A stretch of DNA of 11,819 nucleotides from Streptomyces regalis (GTDB lineage Bacteria > Actinomycetota > Actinomycetes > Streptomycetales > Streptomycetaceae). Made by a program: the position numbers and the translations under genes. Position 1 is the stretch's first letter; each line of letters begins with the position of its first letter. The notes below the pieces were generated by a model that ran no database searches, was not told the origin of the DNA, and saw only the letters and a list, made by a program, of their open reading frames with translations. The DNA lies in NCBI RefSeq assembly GCF_001509475.1, contig NZ_LLZG01000086.1, positions 1 to 11,819 on the forward strand, given 5' to 3'. Shown here in pieces: positions 5,343 to 11,819 of this stretch.

Positions 5343-6999
5343 ACGGCCGAGCCGGCCCAGAGCCCTTGGGGTCGTCGAGCAGGCGCAGTTGAAGCTGGGC
5401 GAGCAGCCGGGCGTCGGCACTGTCGAGATCGATGTGTGACTCCTGGGTGATCCGACGGATCCGGTACCGCAGGCTGTTGGGGTGCACACCCAGGGCGCGG
5501 GAGGCAGCGGGCACGTCCCCGAAGTGGTCGAGGTACGCCCGCAGCGTCGCCACCATGCGACTCCCGCTGTGCTCGGCGTCGAACGCCACGAGCCGTGCCA
5601 CCGGGGTGTGCGGTGGCAGGACCACCTCCCGCAACGCGTCCATGACCTTGATGATGCCGACCGCCTCCGCGACGTCCTCGGTGCTCGCGACAACCCGCGG
5701 TCCTCCGGCTACCAGCAGCGCATCAAGAGCCAACTCGGCCGACCGGCGGGATTCGGGTAGCCGCGCCAGGCCCTGGACCACGTCGCCCAGGCCGATGCGC
5801 ACGGTCGTCCTCCTCGTGGCCGAGAGCTGTCTCGCCAGGGACCTCCCCAGTTCCGCAAGCCGGTTGCCGGCCCGCTGCGGGTCCGCGTCCAGCGAGCCCA
5901 GCACCATCAGAGCCCTTTCGCCCATCGGGACGACGACGGCCTGGTGGCCGTGCGCGGAGCAGTGCAGCGCGAGCATGCCCTGCAGACGTGAAGCTTCATC
6001 GCCTCCCCCGGACCCGTCGTGCACCGCGAGGACGGCACAGGCACCCTGCTCCGGCAGCGAGGCACGCTCTGCCAGCACCTCGACGCAACCACGCCCTTCC
6101 AGCACCGCACGGGCCGCGTCCTGCACAAGTCGGGTGTCCGCGCCACGCGTACTGTGGTGCAGCAAGTGCGGCGCGGCCGCCCGAGCCGCCGAGCGCAGGG
6201 CCTCGGACGCGTTCGGAGCCAGAGGCCGACCCGCGACCGCAGCCACCCAAATGGACCCCAGCACCTCGCCACCCGCCCGGACAGCCGCCACCAGACGCTC
6301 CGGACCGTCTCCCGTGGCCGGCCGATGCAGGACATCAACGCCCCACAACGCCCGGAAGAAGCCGGCCTCTCGCATAGCGGCGACACGCCACGGCGGAACC
6401 CTGCGGCCGAGGATGGTCAGCCGACGCATCTCATCCACGTCCTCCTCAGTCGAGGAGTAGGCCAGCACACGGAACTCCGGATCCTCGATCGTCACCGCGC
6501 CCCCGGCGAGCGCCGCCACCGCATCGGCCAGCCGCTCCAGGTCCCCGAGCACAACGGCCTGCGCCATGGGACCGGGAGAAACACCCGCCGAAGCCAGCCC
6601 CGCCCGCAACACGCCCACCAACTGATCCCAAGTGCACCACGCGGTACGGAAGAGCACCGCGACACCGGCCTCCTCGGCAGCCGTACGCAGCGCGCCGTCG
6701 GACGACCCAGACCCGCCAGACCCGAAGACCACCCCCGCAACGGCCCACTCGCCCGCTCCCCGCAGTACATCCACCGCATGGGCCGACCGCGCATCGACCC
6801 CGACCGCAAGCACCAGCTCCCGCGGCCGGAAGCCGGGCTCCAGCGGATCCAGCACACTCACGCCAGTGACAGCCGCCGCCAGACCGCCAGGAGCCGTGTG
6901 CAACTCCAGGGCACCCGCACCCACCACGGAAAGCAAACGCTCCAACGTCACCTGCGACTCCGCAGCGGCACCCCAGCTCGGCAGCGCGTCCGAATCCAT
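5341..6999 (-). CDS. PucR-family transcriptional regulator
   Basis: The start chosen is ATG 6999 (MDSDALPSWG) with AAGGGGG 7 nt upstream; a longer frame to 7092 lacks this signal. The 552 residues follow PucR layout. The N-terminal part (about 18-160) has VTLERLLSV, VTGVSVLDP and ELVLAVGVDAR, as in the PucR/purine-catabolism domain. A middle section (about 165-435) has AVTIEDPEFRVLAYS and a CdaR GGDEF-like region with VRIGLGDVVQGLARLPESRRSAELAL (in two parts: 400-412 and 413-425). A C-terminal helix-turn-helix of the PucR type (about 483-535) carries TLRAYLDHFGDVPAASRALG and HPNSLRYRIRRI. Such proteins are cytoplasmic activators of nitrogen or amino-acid catabolic genes, often acting on adjacent operons. 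Here it is divergent from the phosphatase gene across 445 bp and precedes the decarboxylase, which is its most likely target. The effector is unknown. Confidence 0.9.
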   Translation of the reverse strand: MDSDALPSWGAAAESQVTLERLLSVVGAGALELHTAPGGLAAAVTGVSVLDPLEPGFRPRELVLAVGVDARSAHAVDVLRGAGEWAVAGVVFGSGGSGSSDGALRTAAEEAGVAVLFRTAWCTWDQLVGVLRAGLASAGVSPGPMAQAVVLGDLERLADAVAALAGGAVTIEDPEFRVLAYSSTEEDVDEMRRLTILGRRVPPWRVAAMREAGFFRALWGVDVLHRPATGDGPERLVAAVRAGGEVLGSIWVAAVAGRPLAPNASEALRSAARAAAPHLLHHSTRGADTRLVQDAARAVLEGRGCVEVLAERASLPEQGACAVLAVHDGSGGGDEASRLQGMLALHCSAHGHQAVVVPMGERALMVLGSLDADPQRAGNRLAELGRSLARQLSATRRTTVRIGLGDVVQGLARLPESRRSAELALDALLVAGGPRVVASTEDVAEAVGIIKVMDALREVVLPPHTPVARLVAFDAEHSGSRMVATLRAYLDHFGDVPAASRALGVHPNSLRYRIRRITQESHIDLDSADARLLAQLQLRLLDDPKGSGPARP

Positions 7000-7444
7000 C
7001 AGCGATCCCCCTTGGTTCCCACGCCGTTCGGAACCGACAGCGACCATGCCCCACGGCCTCGTCAGTGGCACCCGAACGACGTACACCACCACAAGGCCAC
7101 CTCACACTCAACAGCGCACCGTCGCACAACCCGGGCGCGAACAGCCGATGCGCTGGCCGCCGATCACCATGGGAACCCGTCGGCGCGGCCCCCCGAACCC
7201 GGCGAGCGCCTCGAACCGACCGTTGCTCCTTCAGAGCCGTGAAATAGGCGGCCACGCCGTGATGTTCGCGCAGCAGTTGGGCGAGTGCGGACAGATCATC
7301 GGCCGTCACGCCAGCCGGCACCGTACTGTCAGGTGTGTTGCCCGGTGGTCAGGGGGACCATGGAAGTCAAGCGCCTGCCGACGCAGCCGCGCCGCGCCCC
7401 AGCTCGGCGGATGGCCCGTGTCGGCTTGCGGAAGGAGTGCCGCG
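7000..7444. promoter_or_regulatory. Divergent intergenic region between the PucR and phosphatase genes
   Basis: This region must hold the promoters for both divergent genes; no sigma-B-like GGGTA -10 sequence or other clear promoter was found. A minus-strand segment from 7321 leftwards reads protein-like for ~30 residues (ADDLSALAQLLREHHGVAAY), then drifts into arginine/glycine-rich shadow sequence. It has no ribosome-binding site and is not called a gene; it may be a relic. Confidence 0.4.
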
Positions 7445-9601
7445 ATGAGCGAAGCCGAATGGCCTCCCGCGGACCTTGACTGGGCGGGCACCCGCCGGGA
7501 GGATGGCCCCTCGCAGCCGAGCGGGCTGATGGACCTTCTCGCTGTCGCGGCGGTGCTGCTGGACGCCGACGGCCGGATCGTCCTGTGGAGCCCGCAGGCC
7601 GAGGAGCTGTACGGCTACACAGCGCAGGAAGCGCTCGGGCAGTACGCCGCGCAGCTACTCGTCCGTGAAGAGCACTGGGACTGGGTGATCAAGAAGTTCG
7701 CCGAGGTCATGGAGACCGGCCAGAGCTGGGGTGGCACGTTCCCCATCCGCTGCAAGGACGGCAGCACACGGCCGGTGGAACTGCGCAACATGAGGCTGCT
7801 GGACGATCGCGGCGACTTCTACGCCCTTGGGCTCGGCACCGACTCCCCCACACTCCGCGCGCTGGAGCGGGACGTCGCCCTGTCCACCCGGCTGATCTCC
7901 CAGTCCCCCATCGGGATCGCGATCCTCGACACCGACCTGCGCTACGTGGCCGTCAACCCCGCCCTGGAGCGCATGCACGGTGTCCCCGCGAAGGAGCACC
8001 TGGGCCGCCACTACCGCGAGATCATGAAGCAGTCGAAGTTCGAGGTGCCCGAGGCTGCGATGCGGCAGGTCCTGAAGACCGGGATCCCTCTGATCGACCA
8101 GTCCACCATCGTCGGCCGCAGCCCGGCCGACCTGGAACACAAGCACGCCTGGTCGATCTCGCTCTACCGGCTGGAAGACACCCAAGGCCACGTTCTCGGG
8201 GTGGCCGACCTGGTCGTGGACGTCACCGACCGGTATCAGGCGGCCACCGAGGCCACCGAGACGCGGCGGCGCCTGGCCCTGATCGCCGACGGCTCCGCAC
8301 GCATCGGCACCACCCTGGACGTCGAAAAGACAGCCCGCGAGCTGGCCGACGTCACCGTTCCCGCACTCGCCGACATGGCCACCGTCGACGTGCTCGACTC
8401 CGTCATCGACGAGCACCGCCCCGCCCCCACACAAGGCCCCCTGCGCTTCCGCGCCCTGGCAGTGAAGGCCGCCTACGCCACCGACGCCCACCGGGCCTCC
8501 GACCCGCCCGGCCAGATCGCCGCCTACGACGCCGACCGCCTGGCCACCCGATGCGTGCGCACCGGCCGACCCATCCTTATCCGCCACGCCGACGGAAACG
8601 ACCTGACGCGCATCGCCCGCGACGAGGACGCCGCCACACTGCTGGCCCGCGCCGGCGTGCACTCCTACATGGCCGTCCCGCTCACCGCCCGCGGCACCAC
8701 CCTCGGCTTCCTCGGCCTGACCCGCGCCCGCGCCCCGCGGCCCTTCGACGAGGACGACCTCGCCATCGCCACCGAGCTGGCCTCCCGCGCCGCGGTCTGC
8801 ATCGACAACGCCCGCACCCACCAGAGCATCCGCAACGCCGCCGAGACGCTGCAGCGCAGTCTGCTCCCGGAACACCCTCCCGAGCTGCCCGGCCTGCAGG
8901 TCGCTTCCCGCTACCTGCCCGCGCAGGCCGCCTACGAGATCGGCGGCGACTGGTACGACGTCCTCCCCCTCGGCGGGGACAAGACCGCACTGGTCGTGGG
9001 CGACGTGATGGGCAGCGGCATCGACGCCGCCGCAGCCATGGGCCGTCTACGCACCGCCACCGCGGCCTTCGCCGGCCTCGACCTCGACCCCGCCCAGGTC
9101 CTCGAGCAACTCGATGCGATCACCTCCGGCCTGAAGGATTACATCGCCACCTGCCTCTACGCCGCCTACGACCCACACAACGCCACCTGCCACATCGCCA
9201 ACGCCGGCCACCTGCCCCCCGTCCTCATGCACAGCGGTGACCGCCCCCGGCTGCTCGACCTGCCCACCGGCACCCCCCTCGGCGTCGGCGGCATCCCCTT
9301 CGACACCACTACCCTCCACCTCACCCCCGGCGACCAACTCGTCCTGTACACCGACGGGCTCGTCGAAACCCGCCACCACCCCATCGACGAACGCCTCGAC
9401 ACCCTCCTGAACCTCCTCGACACCCCCGACCGCCCTCTGGAAGAAGCCTGCGACCGGCTCCTCCGCAACCTCCGGCACCCCGAAGACCGCGACGACGTCG
9501 CCCTGCTCATCGCCCGCACACGCCCCTTGGTTCAACGAAATCGGCCTGGCCTGCTTGGACCCTCGGTGGGCGGGAGGCCGTCCCCGCCTGCTCAGCCCTG
9601 A
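7445..9601 (+). CDS. PAS-PAS-GAF-SpoIIE serine phosphatase (PP2C-type), C-terminus altered by IS fragment
   Basis: The start is ATG 7445 with GGAAGGAG at 7430-7437 (7-nt spacing), giving 718 residues. Domains in order: PAS 1 (about 29-132, [26 protein letters not shown]); PAS 2 (about 150-265, [20 protein letters not shown]); a GAF domain (about 275-455, ending [13 protein letters not shown]); and a SpoIIE/PP2C phosphatase domain (about 465-690). The catalytic core shows the metal-binding motifs GGDWYD (500-505), GDVMGSG (519-525), NAGHLPP (586-592), YTDGLVE (635-641) and DDVALLIAR (683-691), all with their aspartates. Such enzymes dephosphorylate STAS anti-anti-sigma proteins in partner-switching pathways, and the PAS and GAF domains would sense a cytosolic signal. 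The normal family ending is near IARTR (689-693). The last ~24 residues are encoded by DNA that reads as an IS630 transposase in another frame, so the native tail was replaced. The enzyme is probably still active. Confidence 0.9.
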   Translation: MSEAEWPPADLDWAGTRREDGPSQPSGLMDLLAVAAVLLDADGRIVLWSPQAEELYGYTAQEALGQYAAQLLVREEHWDWVIKKFAEVMETGQSWGGTFPIRCKDGSTRPVELRNMRLLDDRGDFYALGLGTDSPTLRALERDVALSTRLISQSPIGIAILDTDLRYVAVNPALERMHGVPAKEHLGRHYREIMKQSKFEVPEAAMRQVLKTGIPLIDQSTIVGRSPADLEHKHAWSISLYRLEDTQGHVLGVADLVVDVTDRYQAATEATETRRRLALIADGSARIGTTLDVEKTARELADVTVPALADMATVDVLDSVIDEHRPAPTQGPLRFRALAVKAAYATDAHRASDPPGQIAAYDADRLATRCVRTGRPILIRHADGNDLTRIARDEDAATLLARAGVHSYMAVPLTARGTTLGFLGLTRARAPRPFDEDDLAIATELASRAAVCIDNARTHQSIRNAAETLQRSLLPEHPPELPGLQVASRYLPAQAAYEIGGDWYDVLPLGGDKTALVVGDVMGSGIDAAAAMGRLRTATAAFAGLDLDPAQVLEQLDAITSGLKDYIATCLYAAYDPHNATCHIANAGHLPPVLMHSGDRPRLLDLPTGTPLGVGGIPFDTTTLHLTPGDQLVLYTDGLVETRHHPIDERLDTLLNLLDTPDRPLEEACDRLLRNLRHPEDRDDVALLIARTRPLVQRNRPGLLGPSVGGRPSPPAQP

Positions 9602-10053
9602 CGACGAGGACTTCGTCGTGGCGACGGCCACCACCCGCCCGACCAAACTCGGCCAGCCCTTCACCCGCTGGGCCGCCCGCAAACTCGCCGCCTACCTGCG
9701 CCGCGTCCACGGCCGCGTCATCCGCATCGGCCGCGAGGCGTTACGTGGCCTGCTCGCCCGCCGCGGCGTCACCTTCCAGCGCACCAAGACCTGGAAGGAG
9801 TCGCCTGACCCCGAGCGCGACGCCAAGCTCGACCGCATCGAGCAAGTTCTGGACCGCTTCCCCGACCGCGTCTTCGCGTTCGACGGGTTCGGGCCGCTCG
9901 GCATCCGGCCCGCTGCCGGCACATGCTGGGCCGAGCAGGGCCGGCCCGAACGGCATCCCGCGACGTACCACCGCACCCACGGTGTGCGCTACTTCCACGG
10001 CTGCTACTCGGTCGGCGACGACACCTTGTGGGGTGTCAACCGGCGCAAGAAAG
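9528..10053 (+). mobile_element. Internal fragment of an IS630-family transposase
   Basis: In the frame starting TGG 9528, about 175 codons read as the middle of an IS630-type transposase: [73 protein letters not shown], then [20 protein letters not shown] and GVNRRKK. The N-terminal DNA-binding part (~70-80 residues) and the C-terminal part with the later catalytic acidic residues are missing, and no terminal inverted repeats are present, so it cannot move. The usual FDEFG motif around the first catalytic aspartate reads FDGFG. It is joined on the left to the phosphatase C-terminus near 9527 and on the right to a STAS gene fragment near 10053. Junctions are judged from where each family's sequence stops and are good to a few bases. 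Confidence 0.85.
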
Positions 10054-10200
10054 CTGGTGCACACCGGCCTGAACCTGCACGCTCTCGGCGGGGGCCTGCT
10101 GCTCGCGGGCCTGGCCCCGCACATCCGTCGGGTCATGCGGGTCACCGGCTGGGACACCGTCCCCGGCCTGCAGATCGAAAGGGGGCACGAGGAACCGTGA
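10054..10200 (+). pseudogene. C-terminal remnant of a STAS-domain anti-sigma factor antagonist
   Basis: After the transposon fragment, the frame ending at TGA 10198-10200 reads [38 protein letters not shown] and a short acidic tail. GGGLLLAGL followed by a helix with RRVMRVTG is the C-terminal half of STAS domains in Streptomyces anti-anti-sigma proteins. The N-terminal half, including the phosphorylatable serine and loop (normally D-S-[ST]-G-L), is absent; the segment between GLN and GGG is shorter than usual, so the junction may be complex. The stop overlaps the next gene's GTG by 4 bp (GTGA), the usual translational coupling in these operons. A ~48-codon piece with no start signal is unlikely to be functional. 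The frame stays open leftwards through the transposon, but that part is shadow. Confidence 0.6.
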
Positions 10201-11112
10201 CGCGCACCGGCTTCGTCCATCAGGCGCTGTGCTACGGCTCAGACGAGGAGTTCCTGGACGGCACGCTGGGATACGTACGCGACGGCCTGCAGGCGGGCGA
10301 TGCGGTCCTCGCCGTGGTCGCCGCCGCCAACATCGGCCTGCTGCGCGACGCCCTCGGCGACGCGGCGCGCGAGGTCGAGTTCGTCGACTCCCTGGGCCAG
10401 CACAACGATTACTGCACCGCGCACGACGGGGGCGGCACCCGCCAGGTGCGGGTGATCGGCGAACCCGTCTGGACCGGGCGTACAGACCTCGAGACCCGGG
10501 AGTGGATGCGTTACGAGTCCCTGCTGAACATCGCCTTCGCCGACTCCGGCCACTGGATCCTGTGCCCGTACGACACCCGGGTCCTGCCCGAGGACGTCGT
10601 CGCCACCGCCCGCCGCACCCACCCCGAACTCGCCGTCGGAACGCGGGTTGCTGATCAGCCACCGGTACGCCGACCCGGCCGACTTCTACGCCGAGTGCGA
10701 CGAAATCGAACGCGAGCTGATCGCGATGACCGATCCGGCCCGTCAAGTCCCCTTCGCACGCGACCAGTCGGCCGCCGTCCGCGCTGCCGTCGCCGAGTTC
10801 GCCCGCAGCCGCGCGGTGCCCGAGAACCGCACGCGTGACATGGTCACCGCTGTGCACGAGGTGGTGGTCAACGCCGTCCGCTTCGGCGGAGGCAACGGCG
10901 TACTGCACCTGTGGAGCGAGCCCGACCACGTCATCTGCGAGGTCACCGACGCCGGCAGCCGCGCTCGCGCGCCCGCGTTCCCCGGTCATCTGCCGCCGGA
11001 ACCGCGTGCGCCACGGGCGCACGGCATGTGGGTCGTACGGCAGTTGAGCGACCTGGTGACCGAGCAGTTCGGCCCAGAGGGATCGGCCGTGCGGATGTAC
11101 TTCCGCCGCTGA
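10197..11112 (+). pseudogene. RsbA-like MEDS + HATPase anti-sigma factor, split by a frameshift
   Basis: The start is GTG 10197, overlapping the STAS stop, with GAGGA 4 nt upstream. Codons to 10646 give a MEDS (DcmR-like sensory) domain: TGFVHQALCYGSDEEFL, YVRDGLQAGDAVLAVV, RQVRVIGEPVWTGR, WMRYESLLNIAF, ILCPYDTRVLPEDVV. The sequence then continues only in the next frame, from TTG 10648 (LLISHRYADPADFYAECDE), to a GHKL/HATPase domain with N-box HEVVVNAVRFGG, VTDAGSR and HGMWVVRQLSDL, ending at TGA 11110-11112. Removing one G from the GGG at 10645-10647 restores ...AVGTRLLISHRY..., a single ~304-residue protein of normal RsbA-family size and order. In the MEDS domain the stretch around DSLGQHNDYC also seems shorter than in relatives, perhaps a small in-frame deletion. 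The family binds a sigma factor until captured by a STAS antagonist. The downstream half (10648-11112, 154 codons) might be expressed alone as an HATPase. A sequencing error in the G-run is the alternative explanation. Confidence 0.8.
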
Positions 11113-11141
11113 CCGACGGTGGGCAGCACATTCCCGGCACG

Positions 11142-11157
11142 GGGCGTACGCACGCCC
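11142..11157 (+). terminator. Short hairpin after the anti-sigma factor gene
   Basis: GGGCGT (11142-11147) and ACGCCC (11152-11157) form a 6-bp GC-rich stem with a 4-nt loop, 29 bp after the stop at 11112. It could end the phosphatase operon; the stem is short and there is no U-tract. Confidence 0.35.
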
Positions 11158-11257
11158 TACAGGCAGCCGCACACCGGAACCATGGCGATGCCGGGCAGGG
11201 GCAGCAGTCCAGCCAGCACCGGCCCGCCATGATCTGCGATCAACAAGGCAGGACCTC

Positions 11258-11320
11258 GTGGCCGTGCGACTGACCAGCGCCGAGAAAGCTCGCCGCACCC
11301 GACAGCGCATGCTCGACGCC
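11258..11320 (+). pseudogene. N-terminal stub of a TetR-family regulator, cut by an insertion element
   Basis: GTG 11258 (GGA 5 nt upstream) begins MAVRLTSAEKARRTRQRML, then DA, which is the basic lead-in and first helix of a TetR-type DNA-binding domain (normally ...TRQRMLDAARELF...). The family sequence stops at about 11320, and the frame then reads into unrelated bases to a TGA at 11351. The break coincides with a TGT... boundary that fits the left end of the transposase element just downstream. The rest of the gene would lie beyond the element, outside the window. GTG 11264 is an alternative start. Confidence 0.6.

Positions 11321-11819
<499 letters not shown>

Noticed and set aside
5097..5693. 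Upstream extension of the decarboxylase frame (to 5693)
   Set aside because: It overlaps the PucR gene in another frame and lacks family sequence; ATG 5096 has a proper ribosome-binding site and matches the family start.
6446..7321. 291-codon minus ORF beginning before the PucR gene
   Set aside because: Only its first ~30 codons look protein-like; the rest is an out-of-frame shadow of the PucR gene and there is no ribosome-binding site.
7655..8875. 406-codon minus-strand ORF
   Set aside because: Exactly antisense to the PAS/GAF part of the phosphatase, with glycine/valine-rich composition.

Overview
The window looks like part of a Streptomyces (or close relative) chromosome. It is very GC-rich, codons end mostly in G or C, several starts are GTG, and the protein families present (PucR regulators, PAS/GAF/SpoIIE phosphatases, MEDS-type anti-sigma factors, double-glycine small peptides) are typical of that group. 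Several genes are broken and two insertion-sequence (IS) pieces are present, so this is probably an accessory, decaying stretch such as a chromosome arm rather than a core locus.

Layout. 1-589: the 3' part of a SnoaL-like (ester cyclase type) protein. 590-740: a tandem heptamer array inside a long inverted repeat, then a strong hairpin. 745-1209 (minus): the remnant of a CBS-domain transporter or hemolysin-type protein, with an in-frame stop and no membrane domain. 1210-1675: no recognisable gene; an AT-rich leader precedes 1676-1978, a small secreted two-cysteine protein. 1979-2500: at best one doubtful small ORF. 2501-2704 (minus): a 67-residue double-glycine leader peptide of the kind often labelled 'type A2 lantipeptide', but with no cysteine. 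2705-3521: nothing convincing. 3522-6999 (minus): a PucR-family regulator, then a group III PLP-dependent decarboxylase and a two-helix membrane protein.

7445-11112 (plus) holds the remains of a partner-switching (anti-sigma / anti-anti-sigma / phosphatase) operon. It has a PAS-PAS-GAF-SpoIIE phosphatase, an internal fragment of an IS630-type transposase, the last ~48 codons of a STAS protein, and a MEDS plus HATPase (RsbA-like) anti-sigma factor split by a one-base frameshift. The phosphatase catalytic core looks intact and its last residues now come from transposon DNA. The antagonist has lost most of its length. From 11258 a TetR-family gene is cut after about 21 codons by a second element, whose integrase-type transposase runs off the window.

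How the genes work together: in an intact version the phosphatase would dephosphorylate the STAS antagonist, which would capture the HATPase anti-sigma factor and free a sigma factor. Here that circuit is probably broken. The PucR regulator may control the decarboxylase cluster beside it, but this rests on gene order only. I found no tRNA, rRNA, CRISPR array or obvious new multi-gene system. The items most worth a second look are the cysteine-free double-glycine peptide, the small secreted protein and the disrupted signalling operon.
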